A DNA stretch of 64,000 nt from an uncultured Aquimarina sp. Lineage in GTDB: Bacteria > Bacteroidota > Bacteroidia > Flavobacteriales > Flavobacteriaceae. Location of the stretch: assembly GCF_947500065.1 (NCBI RefSeq), contig NZ_CANMQT010000001.1:372001-436000 (forward strand), given 5' to 3'. Positions 1-9,192 of this stretch are shown in pieces. A model generated the notes under the pieces. That model did no database searches. It saw only the letters and a program-made list of their open reading frames with translations, and had not been told where the DNA came from. A program made the translations under genes and the position numbers. Numbering within the stretch: the first letter of the stretch is position 1; every line of letters begins with the position of its first letter.

Positions 1-2
1 GG

Positions 3-2288
3 GCGTCATATGATAACGATGATGTTAATTTTCATTCTCAAATATCTTCTTCCAAAATAAAAGGAGAACAAAGAGGAGGAGGAATTAGAGTCAAAAACAT
101 AGTAGTTAGTGATGGGATACTAGAGAATAAGATAAATTACTCATACAATGACATAGCATTTAATGAAGACCCTAATCATTCTAACTACAGGTCATCTGGC
201 ATAACTTCCTATGCCCCATCCAATGAGTCTAAACCAATTCCATATGTATCAGAGTTACCTTCTCCACTTGTAACATATAGTAATGTTACCGTTAGAAATA
301 TAGACTCTAATAATCATCTGATAAGCAAAAGTGAATATGATTTTGAGACACTCCAACCATATGAAAACAACAGTTCTTTTTACGCTCTTGGAGACCATTT
401 TAAAGTCGAACGTGTAAGTGAAGATCTTCCCGACAACCTTAATTTAAGGAATTACAAAATCATTAATAATTTATCCAATTTAGGAAGACTTAATAGCCTT
501 AGGACATATAATTCTAAAGGAAACTTGCTATTTGAAAAAACAAATACGTACAGTCAATCTCAAGATATTGACTTTAGAGCAGGTGTCTCTCAGGAATCTT
601 ATTTATCTAAATCAATTACAGAACCATTAGAATTCTGTTTTCCAATACATTCCTGTAACACAAGTAATAATGTAGTTGCAACAAGTAGAATTAATTACCC
701 TAGTGTTTTAGAAAGTACAACAACATCAGAAGGAGGGTTTACAAACACCACCAACTATGACAACCATGATTTCCTAACTGGACAAGTTACCGAAACCAGA
801 TCTACATCTAGTGAGGGTACCGAATTTAAAACCAAAGTCACTCCAGCGTATTATATAGATAATTATACCAACAATACTGATGGGTATAGTATGGGAGCAA
901 AAGTAGATAACCCTACTAACAAAAACATGCTCACCCAAACGACTGCAACATTAACTCAGTTAAAAGACGGAAACACTTGGAAAACTATCAATTCTAGCAT
1001 AAATACTTGGAATAATGAATGGACCTATCGTAACTATAATGGCTCCACCACTACTCCAATCAATGATGTAGAAAAGATCTGGCGTAAGCATAAAACTTTT
1101 GCCTGGAAAGGAGAGCTTGATGAGGATGGAACCTATCTAGGATACACAGGAAATGACGACAACTTTAATTGGTCAGATCCTGATAATCAATCCAATTCCG
1201 AATGGATCAATACTTCAACCGTTAATTTGTATGATCATTATTCCATGCCATTAGAATCAAAAGATATTAATGGAAATAAAACTTCTACAAAAATGGGAGA
1301 TGATAATTCCAAAGTATTTGCAGTTGCTAATGCTGGCTATACAGAAATGTATTATTCGGGTGCAGAAGATTTGATTCCGGATACGGACTATTTTAGTGGA
1401 GAAGTATCAAAAGGAAGTACTGCTACCCTATCCGACATCTATCACACAGGAACAAAAGCAGTAGAAGCACCGGCAAACGTAAGAGCTTTTGCTGTAACAC
1501 CAGAAGCAGGGAACTATAAAGTATCCGTATGGGTATATAAAGGAGCAAACAATAGTGAAAACTATACCAATACTAAATTGCGAGCTGATGGCGCAGTAAT
1601 TTCCCATCATTTAGCAGAGATAATTCCTGCCGGAGATTGGGTACAGCTTAATTTTTATACTGGGGACATTTCAAATGGTCAGGAAGTATATATATATAAT
1701 ACTTCTGGAACTACCATTTATGATGATTTCAGATTATTACCGATAGCATCCTCTATGACTTCTTATGTCTATAACGAGTGGGATGAATTATCCTATATCA
1801 TTGGAGCGAATAATCTAGCTACTAAATACGAATATGATGCTACAGGTAGACTAAAAAAGACCTATACAGAAGTAATGGATACTCCAGAAATAACAGGAGG
1901 GTTTAAACTGAATAAAGAAATCAATTATAATTATGGTAGTCCTACAACTAGCAATACGACTAACCCTAATACGCTTACATTAAGTCTTGGTATTGGTGAC
2001 CCTAATGTATCCACGACTACTTTAACTGCAACAGCTGGCGGTGGAAGTTTTGAATATGAATACCGATTCGCTATTGGTACTAGCTCATCAAACTTAAGTT
2101 ATGGAGGATGGAGCTCATCTAATACCAAAAGCCTTACAACAAGTTGTGCTACAGGAGGTAGACGACATTATAAATGCCAAGTAAGAGATAAAAACTACCA
2201 AACTACTACAGAGCGATCAGGAAACCATCAAAGAGGAGACTGTGGAATCGATGGAGATGGTGATGGTGATCCAATTAATCAACAATAA
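3..2288 (+). CDS. Secreted RHS/YD-repeat-like protein, 5' end outside window
   Basis: The reading frame is open from base 3, so the first in-window ATG at 525 is not the real start; 761 codons are visible. The sequence is rich in Asn, Thr and Tyr. A carbohydrate-binding-like beta-sandwich lies about bases 1330-1740 (GAEDLIPDTDYFSG to IYDDFRLLP), followed by a YD-repeat segment (KYEYDATGRLKKTYTEV) near 1825-1875. An Ig-like module with two Cys follows near 2040-2200, and the tail is Asp/Gly-rich (GDGDGDP). There is no RHS core and no toxin tip. It ends 24 bases before the next RHS gene and is probably co-transcribed with it. In Bacteroidetes, large RHS loci often have such a companion gene, which is family knowledge; its exact role is unknown. 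Confidence 0.8.
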   Translation, partial: ASYDNDDVNFHSQISSSKIKGEQRGGGIRVKNIVVSDGILENKINYSYNDIAFNEDPNHSNYRSSGITSYAPSNESKPIPYVSELPSPLVTYSNVTVRNIDSNNHLISKSEYDFETLQPYENNSSFYALGDHFKVERVSEDLPDNLNLRNYKIINNLSNLGRLNSLRTYNSKGNLLFEKTNTYSQSQDIDFRAGVSQESYLSKSITEPLEFCFPIHSCNTSNNVVATSRINYPSVLESTTTSEGGFTNTTNYDNHDFLTGQVTETRSTSSEGTEFKTKVTPAYYIDNYTNNTDGYSMGAKVDNPTNKNMLTQTTATLTQLKDGNTWKTINSSINTWNNEWTYRNYNGSTTTPINDVEKIWRKHKTFAWKGELDEDGTYLGYTGNDDNFNWSDPDNQSNSEWINTSTVNLYDHYSMPLESKDINGNKTSTKMGDDNSKVFAVANAGYTEMYYSGAEDLIPDTDYFSGEVSKGSTATLSDIYHTGTKAVEAPANVRAFAVTPEAGNYKVSVWVYKGANNSENYTNTKLRADGAVISHHLAEIIPAGDWVQLNFYTGDISNGQEVYIYNTSGTTIYDDFRLLPIASSMTSYVYNEWDELSYIIGANNLATKYEYDATGRLKKTYTEVMDTPEITGGFKLNKEINYNYGSPTTSNTTNPNTLTLSLGIGDPNVSTTTLTATAGGGSFEYEYRFAIGTSSSNLSYGGWSSSNTKSLTTSCATGGRRHYKCQVRDKNYQTTTERSGNHQRGDCGIDGDGDGDPINQQ

Positions 2289-2312
2289 TCAGCTTTAAAC
2301 TATAGAAAAACA

Positions 2313-5300
2313 ATGAGAAATTTAAAATCATACATCACCCTTTTTGTAGTACTAGCTGTTTCATTAACAACAATAGCTCAGGACTTAAACTGGTATCAGA
2401 ATACAGGACTTGATATTATTAATACCAATACCGTATCAGGAAATGGAAAGCTATTATCTTTTGAGGTATTATCTCAGGAGCAAACGACAGGATATTTTGA
2501 AATCACTAATTTCAAAGTAGATGGTAATAACCTTGCACCCTTCATAGAAACAAAATTTTCTTCAGCGTCTATATTTTTATCACAAACTACAACACCAAGT
2601 TTATTGAACAACAATCAATACGCCATTACGATAGCTTTGGATGGTAGAGGTGGTTTATTAGGAAATCGATATACAATAACCGTCAAAAAACCAGATGGAA
2701 CTGAAGCAGGAAGGTTAGACGATATAATACTACAAACTGAACACCGTATACGTATTGAAAAATTAAGTAGTTCACAATTACGATTCTTTTTCAATAATGA
2801 CATACTAGCTACCATTACAGATCCCGAATTATCTTGGACTCGTGCAGGAATACAAAATTACAACGTATCAGAATCAGGTAATAATCCTGGTATTTTATCC
2901 GTATCCTATGCGCAAAGTGGATTCGAAATAACAGAAAATAGTTATGGCCCTTTTCATGTAACTGATACCGATAAAAACTGGGTATCGGTGAATAGTTACG
3001 GAATTACAGAAAATGTAGTGGGTAATTTTATTGGAGCCAGTGTAAGTTATTACGACAACTTAGGTAAGGGAACACAATCACAATCTTTTGATCTTAAAGG
3101 AAAGAAAACTTGGGCTAGTGAAGTACGTTATGACCGACAAGGAAGACCCGCCTTAAGTACCTTAACTGCTCCTATAGGAAGTGAAGGGGCATTTACCTAC
3201 AAAGATGGATTTATCAAAAAATCAGGCAATGTTAATTTTAATATCAGCGATTATGAAAACGCTGATATCGAGAACCCTACTCCTGTAACCACTGAGGAAA
3301 ACACTCTTGGTTGGTACTATAGCGAGAATAACGATACGGATCCATATCAGGATGTTACCAATAGGCCCTATTCCAGAACGATCTATAGTGAACTAAATCC
3401 AGGAACAGCGCTAAAAACAATTGGTGGTAATAAAATAGATAATGAATGGAAACAAGGCTATGTGTTTTCTATGCCTGCCGGACAAGAATTATCACAATCG
3501 GCAGCTTTTGGAGACACAAAATATAACGACTACAAAATTGTGAAAACTGTAGCCAGAGATGTACACGGAGTAGAATCTGTAGTCTTTACCGATACAGATG
3601 GTAGAACGCTGGCAGCAGCCAGAAGTGGCAATGAAGAAGGTGGCACTACTTCAAGACCCTCTTATGTTACTATAGCTGAACAAGGATTTGTAGATATACA
3701 TCTACCAGTTGGTACTAGTGGAATATCAATTTCTGGAAATTCAGGAATTTCTTTAGAAGTTTTTGATTTAATAACGGAACAAATTATAACTACTTCTTGG
3801 GGAACTTTGCCTTCTGGATTTTATCGTGTAGCAGTTAGCGATATAGATAGTTATACCTTTAATGAGAACTCACCAATCACGGTTACTTATAAAGAAAACT
3901 ATTACGACTATAGCCTCAATGAATACGATAAAGCAGGGCGCTTACTAAGCAGTAAGCAACCCTTACAGCACTTAGAAAGTACTTTTGAGTATAATGCCTT
4001 AGGGCAATTAACCTATACCAAAAGTCCTGATGAGGGTGAAGCTTGGTTTAAGTACCGTAGGGATGGACAGATTCGTTATTCTCAAAACAGTAAACAAACA
4101 AGACGGTATACCAATCTTAACTATTATGAGCAATATGCTTATACAAATTATGATCATTTAGGAAGGCCTATAGAAAGTGGTATCGCATACTATAATACGG
4201 TTTCCGATGGAGATAAATCTATATATCGTTTTGAAAACCTCGATCCTGATACTCCGCTGATACCTGTATCTAATAGAGCAGAAGTCCATATCACCACCTA
4301 CGATGCATTATTACAATCGGATAAAACCTATCTAGAAAATGTACATAGTAGCTACGCCAACCCTTCTTTTTTATCAGGGAACGTAGCAAAAACCTGGAAC
4401 GAGAACACCACTACCTACTATAGTTATGACATCTATGGTAGAGTACAATGGATTGTGCAGAATATAGTCGGTTTAGGAACTAAAACGATCGATTATGAAT
4501 ATGATCCAATTACCAGTCAGGTAAACCGTGTACTCTATCAAAAACACAGTACTACCGATCTGTTTATACATCAATATACCTATGATAAAAATGATTATAG
4601 TTTAACCAAAGTAGAAACGGCTACCTATGGCAGCGACTATAAAGAACACGCTAGGTACGAATATAATGAAACTGGAGCATTAAAAAGATTGGACCTGGCA
4701 GAAGGATTACAAGGAATTGATTATGTGTATAATCTAAACGGTGCGCTAAAAAGTATTAACAGTGCAAACCTAACAGCAGCTACTGATCCAGGTGGAGATA
4801 ACAATGATCTTTTTGGGATGAATGTACATTATTATGATGAAGATTATAAACGAACAGGAACTCCTAAAACCATACCTACTACACCTAATGGAATAGAACA
4901 GTATAACGGAAATATAAAATCCATCACTTGGAACACCTTAGGACAAAATAACAACAGCCCAGATTCTTATTATTATTCTTATAATAAAAATAACTGGTTA
5001 ACAGGTGCTAGTTTTAATCAACAAGTAAATGAAGCGGATACTAGTGTCCCTTTAGATTTAGATCCATTGAACCAACCTATTAGTAGCACTACCAATGCAG
5101 AAGCTAGGAGATCTATTACTTTAGAAAATGGCTTTAGTATCACAGCAACAAGTAGTCGTACCTTTAGTGCTAAGATTGCTACTGATGGAACCGTACAAGG
5201 CGATGCTGACTATAATGTATATGACATCACCTATGATGCCAATGGAAACATCCAGAAACTAAATCGTAATAAAGACACTCATCAAGGCAGCAATGCCATG

Positions 5301-6770
5301 GATAAGTTATCCTACGAATATAAAACCGATAAACCCAACCAATTACTACGTGTAGACGATGCAGCAGGAGATGTAGATGGGGCGGATGATATTGGAGATC
5401 AGGTAGGAGATGAAAATGGAACTAATTATGTGTATAATGATATAGGACAACTTATAGAAAATAAAGAAGAAAAGATTACGTATCTTTATAACGCCAGTGG
5501 ATTAGTAACAGAAATTAAAAAGGCTGACCAGCCACTGGTCAAGTTCTTTTACAATGATAAAAATCATAGAGTACGCAAGGAATCGTATAATCCTACTAAT
5601 GGTGGTTTAACCTATACAGATTTTTATATCCGTGATGCCGCAGGAACGGCGATGGCGATTTATAGAAAAGACGCTAATGGCACTAATCTAGTAGAAAACA
5701 CCATCTATGGAGCTAGTAGATTAGGAGTCCATAAATCAGACGGTAGTAAGTATTATCAATTAACCGATCATTTGGGCAATGTACGTTCTGTAGTGGGTAG
5801 AACCAATACCGGACAAGCAATCGCAATGACCTCAGCAACGGATTATTATCCTTTTGGAATGCCAATGCCAGGACGTAGCCTGAGCGGAGCCGAAGGGTAC
5901 AGATACGCCTACCAAGGACAAGAAGTAGATCCCGAAACTGGGAAACCTGCATTTCAACTTAGGTTGTGGGATGCACGAATTGGTAGATGGTTGACTACGG
6001 ATCCTGCCGGGCAATATGCATCACCATATATGGCAATGGGAAACAACCCTATAATCAGAGTTGATCCAGATGGAGGATATGATGATACTGTTTATACTTA
6101 TGGAGATCAATCTGTTGAAGTAAATGATGGTATTGATAAAACCATAGAGGTTAATGAAGCTCAGTTTTTAGAGGCCTTAATGTGGGGCTCAATAATAAAC
6201 AACCAGCAAGTTACAAAATGGTGGAGATATGGTTCAGCATGGCTTTATGAATCGGATTATCAAGAATATTCGAATTTTTACAATAGTGTAAATAATTATG
6301 ATAATTTTTCCTTTTCGAATGGTTTTGACTATGTATTTGGAGGGCCAAGTATTCAGAGAAGGCCAGATATAGGGACCCCTCTTGGTGGTCATTCTATTAT
6401 GGCTGAAGTTGTTAGTGGTCCTGCTAAAGGACTTTATAGTATTGCTAAATATGGTGTAAAGCAAAAAGGATTTGCCAATCATCATAATGTTATGGATGCT
6501 TGGGCCAAAAATAATATTCCAGGTTATGTATCAAGACAATATTCAGGAACAACAATTAGATTATCCAAAGTTTTACATACTAAAGCTCATCAAGCGGAGC
6601 GTGCTTGGATGAAAGCAACTTTTGGAAAAGTTAGAGGTAATTGGAAAAATATGAGTGCTAAACAAATGCAAGAACTTTCAGAAGTTATGTTTGATGCTGC
6701 TCAAGTTCCTCTTGGGTCTAGAAGACAATTTTATAAAGAGTTTCATAAATATATTTACAGTTTAAAATAA
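2313..6770 (+). CDS. RHS-repeat protein with variable C-terminal toxin-like domain
   Basis: A 1485-residue secreted protein with a Sec signal peptide (residues 1-22, ending TTIAQ). Residues about 25-200 look like a concanavalin/LamG-type jelly roll. Many YD repeats follow (for example YDANGNIQKLNRN and YVYNDIGQLIENKE). The RHS-associated core starts at DHLGNVRSVV near residue 1147 and ends with NPIIRVDPDGG near 1254. The last 230 residues are unrelated to the core and are the usual place for a polymorphic toxin tip. They hold FANHHNVMDAWAKNN (H1390, H1391) and LHTKAHQAERAW (H1422, H1426), a His arrangement that resembles HNH/Endo VII-type nucleases (inference). G+C falls sharply from the core into the tip. 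A SUKH-type immunity gene follows after 9 bases. Confidence 0.9.
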   Translation: MRNLKSYITLFVVLAVSLTTIAQDLNWYQNTGLDIINTNTVSGNGKLLSFEVLSQEQTTGYFEITNFKVDGNNLAPFIETKFSSASIFLSQTTTPSLLNNNQYAITIALDGRGGLLGNRYTITVKKPDGTEAGRLDDIILQTEHRIRIEKLSSSQLRFFFNNDILATITDPELSWTRAGIQNYNVSESGNNPGILSVSYAQSGFEITENSYGPFHVTDTDKNWVSVNSYGITENVVGNFIGASVSYYDNLGKGTQSQSFDLKGKKTWASEVRYDRQGRPALSTLTAPIGSEGAFTYKDGFIKKSGNVNFNISDYENADIENPTPVTTEENTLGWYYSENNDTDPYQDVTNRPYSRTIYSELNPGTALKTIGGNKIDNEWKQGYVFSMPAGQELSQSAAFGDTKYNDYKIVKTVARDVHGVESVVFTDTDGRTLAAARSGNEEGGTTSRPSYVTIAEQGFVDIHLPVGTSGISISGNSGISLEVFDLITEQIITTSWGTLPSGFYRVAVSDIDSYTFNENSPITVTYKENYYDYSLNEYDKAGRLLSSKQPLQHLESTFEYNALGQLTYTKSPDEGEAWFKYRRDGQIRYSQNSKQTRRYTNLNYYEQYAYTNYDHLGRPIESGIAYYNTVSDGDKSIYRFENLDPDTPLIPVSNRAEVHITTYDALLQSDKTYLENVHSSYANPSFLSGNVAKTWNENTTTYYSYDIYGRVQWIVQNIVGLGTKTIDYEYDPITSQVNRVLYQKHSTTDLFIHQYTYDKNDYSLTKVETATYGSDYKEHARYEYNETGALKRLDLAEGLQGIDYVYNLNGALKSINSANLTAATDPGGDNNDLFGMNVHYYDEDYKRTGTPKTIPTTPNGIEQYNGNIKSITWNTLGQNNNSPDSYYYSYNKNNWLTGASFNQQVNEADTSVPLDLDPLNQPISSTTNAEARRSITLENGFSITATSSRTFSAKIATDGTVQGDADYNVYDITYDANGNIQKLNRNKDTHQGSNAMDKLSYEYKTDKPNQLLRVDDAAGDVDGADDIGDQVGDENGTNYVYNDIGQLIENKEEKITYLYNASGLVTEIKKADQPLVKFFYNDKNHRVRKESYNPTNGGLTYTDFYIRDAAGTAMAIYRKDANGTNLVENTIYGASRLGVHKSDGSKYYQLTDHLGNVRSVVGRTNTGQAIAMTSATDYYPFGMPMPGRSLSGAEGYRYAYQGQEVDPETGKPAFQLRLWDARIGRWLTTDPAGQYASPYMAMGNNPIIRVDPDGGYDDTVYTYGDQSVEVNDGIDKTIEVNEAQFLEALMWGSIINNQQVTKWWRYGSAWLYESDYQEYSNFYNSVNNYDNFSFSNGFDYVFGGPSIQRRPDIGTPLGGHSIMAEVVSGPAKGLYSIAKYGVKQKGFANHHNVMDAWAKNNIPGYVSRQYSGTTIRLSKVLHTKAHQAERAWMKATFGKVRGNWKNMSAKQMQELSEVMFDAAQVPLGSRRQFYKEFHKYIYSLK

Positions 6771-6779
6771 ATATAAAGA

Positions 6780-7289
6780 ATGGTGGAAATTAAAAAACTA
6801 TTAGAAATAATTAATAAAGATAAAAATTGTTCTTTGTTAAGTAAAAAAAAAGAAGAAATTAATAATTTAAATTTACCTGAAGATCTAAAATTTTACTTTG
6901 AAAATTACAAGGAGCTTAATCTTTTTTTGGACGAACCTTATGGCTCTAAAATTGTAGGAATTGATAATTTTAAAAATGCTAATAAAGCATTTTATCCTGA
7001 AGGAGATGTAATTTGGGAAGAACTTGAAGGAGATATCAGTAATGATTGGTTTATAATAGGTGAAAATATTGAGATGAGTCAATATATTACTATTGACTTA
7101 AATAAGGAAAGAATAGGAAGATGTTATGATAGTTTTTATGAAATTCATGCAGACCCTGATTTCTCACCTATTATTGCTCTTAGCTTTACTGAATTATTAA
7201 AAAACCTATATAGTTCTAAAGGAAAGGAATTGTACTGGAATGAACCTACATTTGAATCTCTAGGTATAGCATATCCAGACGAAGAATAG
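6780..7289 (+). CDS. SMI1/KNR4 (SUKH) family immunity protein
   Basis: A 169-residue cytosolic protein without signal peptide. SUKH-like features are LPEDLKFYFENYKELN near residues 33-48, DWFIIGENIEMSQYITIDL near 82-100, a GRCYDSFYEIH strand, and a C-terminal FTELLKNLY helix. SUKH proteins are established immunity partners of nuclease toxins in polymorphic toxin systems. Its position 9 bases after the RHS toxin tip makes it the likely cognate antitoxin. The gene is markedly AT-rich (about 17% G+C in its first 120 bases), as is usual for exchangeable tip-immunity cassettes. The start at 6780 has an AT-rich Bacteroidetes-type leader (ATAAAGA) rather than a strong Shine-Dalgarno sequence. Confidence 0.85.
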   Translation: MVEIKKLLEIINKDKNCSLLSKKKEEINNLNLPEDLKFYFENYKELNLFLDEPYGSKIVGIDNFKNANKAFYPEGDVIWEELEGDISNDWFIIGENIEMSQYITIDLNKERIGRCYDSFYEIHADPDFSPIIALSFTELLKNLYSSKGKELYWNEPTFESLGIAYPDEE

Positions 7290-7544
7290 CCCGCTCTCCG
7301 AAGAATGACCCCCGCTCTTCGAAGTTTGCAACTTCGAAGCCGCAACAGTAAGTAGGTACTTTTAAGAAAGATAATAGTTACGTATAACTAACGACTAACG
7401 CTGTTTTGATTTATAGCGATAATTTTTTTGGATCCCCGCTCCGCAAAGAGTGATTAAATAAAAGTTAGGATGCTGCGCGAATGTCCTCCCGCTCTCCGAA
7501 GAGTGATTAAACCCCTGCTCTTCGAAGTGTGCGCTCTGAGAATG

Positions 7545-7699
7545 CCTGCTCTTCGAAGTGTGCGCTCTGCGAATGTCTATGACTTCGCAGCCGCAACAGT
7601 AAGAAAATAAGTAAAAGTATAACTGCAATATGATGTAAAAGTTAATTCCAGTTTTTTTATTAAACAGTGCGAAGTTGCAAACTTCGCAAAGCATCATAA
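7545..7699 (+). repeat. 155-bp direct repeat, copy 1
   Basis: It is identical to 7778-7932 except for one base (A at 7579, G at 7812). It runs from CCTGCTCTTCGAAG through a CTGCGAA...TTCGCAG hairpin, an AT-rich middle and the GCGAAGTT-GCA-AACTTCGC hairpin to GCATCATAA. It is probably a composite BIME-like unit duplicated recently, given the near identity. Confidence 0.9.
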
Positions 7700-7777
7700 C
7701 CCCGCTCTCCGAAGAGTGATTAAAAAACTCGTGCTGGTAAGGATTGACAACCCCGCTCTCCGAAGAGTGATTAAACC

Positions 7778-7932
7778 CCTGCTCTTCGAAGTGTGCGCTC
7801 TGCGAATGTCTGTGACTTCGCAGCCGCAACAGTAAGAAAATAAGTAAAAGTATAACTGCAATATGATGTAAAAGTTAATTCCAGTTTTTTTATTAAACAG
7901 TGCGAAGTTGCAAACTTCGCAAAGCATCATAA
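7778..7932 (+). repeat. 155-bp direct repeat, copy 2
   Basis: Second copy of the unit at 7545-7699, offset by 233 bases with one mismatch. A more diverged relative lies at about 8099-8240, where the GCTCTTCGAAGTGTGCGCTC head is kept but the middle differs. Confidence 0.9.
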
Positions 7933-8235
7933 TGGTCATCATAAGTCATTCTACAAATCGACAAAATTATAGTACTGAAAATGATTCAATAATAAACTCT
8001 CTCCGTATGATTTGAGTAAAAGCAAATAAATGGTAAGAAAATACAGTAAAAGCAGTCACGATCTTGTAAAATAGGTTGTGGCTGTTTTTTGTTTTTACAA
8101 CCCCTGCTCTTCGAAGTGTGCGCTCTGCGAATGTCTATGACTTCGCAGCCATAACAGTAAGTAAGACAAGCTGCAATATAATTTTGAGATTGTATTGCAG
8201 CTTTTTTTTATTAAAGTGCAAAGTTGCAAATTTCA

Positions 8236-8383
8236 CAAAGCCCATTCCAAACTTCGCAAAGCAATGATTTATTAGTATACCCTTGCTCTTCGTAGCGAGT
8301 AAGAAAACAAAAACTGCAATACAAAGTTGTAAACTTCGCAAAGCCCATTCCCAAACTTCGCAAAGCAATCATTTATTAGTATA
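8236..8383 (+). repeat. Pair of 44-45-bp direct repeats before RAYT
   Basis: Positions 8236-8279 and 8339-8383 match except for one inserted C and one G/C change. Each contains CCCATTCC, AAACTTCGCAAAGCAAT and ATTTATTAGTATA. The second copy ends 8 bases before the transposase start codon, so it may form part of the RAYT promoter or leader. Confidence 0.85.
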
Positions 8384-8391
8384 TTTCATCA

Positions 8392-8994
8392 ATGCAAACA
8401 GATGGTTACAAAATAAGAGATCAATCAAAACCACATTTCATTACATTAACAATAGTAGATTGGATTGATGTTTTTACTAGAAAGAGATATAAGGATACGA
8501 TTATAGACAGTCTACAATATTGCATAGAGCATAAAGGAATGGTCGTATTTGGTTTTGTCATTATGAGCAATCATATCCATATGATTATTCAAAGTGATCA
8601 AAATGATCTTTCTGGATTAATTAGAGATTTTAAAAAACATACTGCAAAAACAATCATCAACCAAATCCAATTAGAACCAGAAAGTCGTAGAAAATGGATG
8701 TTAGATTTATTTAAGAAAGCTTCCACTACTCATAACCGGAACAAAGAATTTCAATTCTGGAAATACGGCAATCATCCAGAAGAAATCTATAGTCAGAAGT
8801 TTCTTTGGTCAAAGTTAGATTATATTCATCTAAATCCTGTACGATCTGGTCTTGTTAATAAAGCTTCTCATTATTGTTATTCTAGTGCCTTAAATTACGT
8901 AGATGAAAATGGTATACTTAAAATTACATTAGCAGATAACCCTATTACCAATGTTCATAGTGACAACGATTTCTGGAAAAGTATTACTTGGTGA
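8392..8994 (+). CDS. REP-associated tyrosine transposase (RAYT, Y1 HUH family)
   Basis: A 200-residue IS200-like single-strand DNA transposase of the RAYT clade. The N-terminal strand FITLTIVDWIDVF (residues 16-28) is typical. The HUH metal-binding motif is H61-I-H63 in VIMSNHIHMII. The likely catalytic Tyr is Y144 in LDYIHLNPVRSGLV, another hallmark. The C-terminus has the usual YCYSSALNY segment. Length and motifs are complete, so it may be active. RAYTs recognise and mobilise REP palindromes and are domesticated rather than true insertion sequences (family knowledge). REP-like hairpins lie on both sides: the cluster at 7290-8391 and 9002-9018. Confidence 0.92.
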   Translation: MQTDGYKIRDQSKPHFITLTIVDWIDVFTRKRYKDTIIDSLQYCIEHKGMVVFGFVIMSNHIHMIIQSDQNDLSGLIRDFKKHTAKTIINQIQLEPESRRKWMLDLFKKASTTHNRNKEFQFWKYGNHPEEIYSQKFLWSKLDYIHLNPVRSGLVNKASHYCYSSALNYVDENGILKITLADNPITNVHSDNDFWKSITW

Positions 8995-9001
8995 CCCCCT
9001 T

Positions 9002-9018
9002 CGAAGTTACAAACTTCG
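9002..9018. repeat. REP-like hairpin downstream of RAYT
   Basis: CGAAGTT and AACTTCG arms flank an ACA loop, starting 7 bases after the RAYT stop. It has the same arm type as the upstream cluster, so the transposase is bracketed by its presumed recognition palindromes. Confidence 0.75.
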
Positions 9019-9027
9019 CAGAGCCTG

Positions 9028-9123
9028 GTTGTTGCTCATCCAGAAGATTATATTTTTAGTTCCGCAAGAAATTATGCCGATTTAGATAATGAATTAGATA
9101 TAGTAATTCTTAATGTATTTTAA
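9028..9123 (+). pseudogene. C-terminal remnant of a second RAYT
   Basis: The frame from 9028 to the TAA at 9121-9123 encodes about 31 residues including HPEDYIFSSARNYADLDNE. HPEDYxFSSARNY is a recognisable C-terminal signature of RAYT-type transposases. The remainder of the gene is absent: the frame fades into the REP hairpin and the end of the intact RAYT at 8994. The two transposases differ at this site (HYCYSSALNY against DYIFSSARNY), so this is not a simple duplicate of the neighbour. Confidence 0.7.
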
Positions 9124-9139
9124 TTCTGTGATAACTGCA

Positions 9140-9192
9140 CGGATTGCAAATCCGCGCTAACTGGTGTATAGGGCTTCGAGAACCTCAGCCCT
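9140..9192. repeat. Second REP type next to the RAYT remnant
   Basis: A CGGATT-GCA-AATCCG hairpin (9140-9154) is followed by an AGGGCT...AGCCCT inverted repeat (9170-9192). The loop GCA is shared with the other REP class but the arms differ. Its position just after the RAYT remnant suggests it was that enzyme's cognate REP pair (inference). Confidence 0.65.

Larger units (their letters stand above)
7290..8391 (+). repeat. Cluster of REP-like palindromes upstream of RAYT
   Basis: About 1.1 kb without a credible gene, built from repeated elements containing GCTCTTCGAAG, CCGCTCTCCGAAGAGTGATT and hairpins of the type GAAGTT-GCA-AACTTC. Clear hairpins are 7317-7339 (10-bp arms CTTCGAAGTT/AACTTCGAAG, loop TGC) and 7669-7687 (GCGAAGTT/AACTTCGC, loop GCA). 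A further hairpin has CTGCGAA and TTCGCAG arms around a 10-base loop near 7567-7590. The CCGCTCTCCGAAGA unit recurs near 7290, 7488, 7702 and 7752. Minus-strand open frames here are the repeats read through and are not genes. The layout is that of a REP/BIME cluster next to its transposase. Confidence 0.8.

Noticed and set aside
525..2288. ATG at 525 as start of the first gene
   Set aside because: The frame is open without stop back to base 3, with RHS-like sequence throughout, so the true start is outside the window.
7395..7942. Minus-strand open frames in the repeat cluster
   Set aside because: Their translations are repeated Arg/Ser-rich strings generated by the palindromic repeats, with no conserved protein pattern or start context.
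7290..8391. Possible CRISPR array
   Set aside because: Repeats vary in length and spacing, contain hairpins, lack uniform spacers and no cas genes are nearby.
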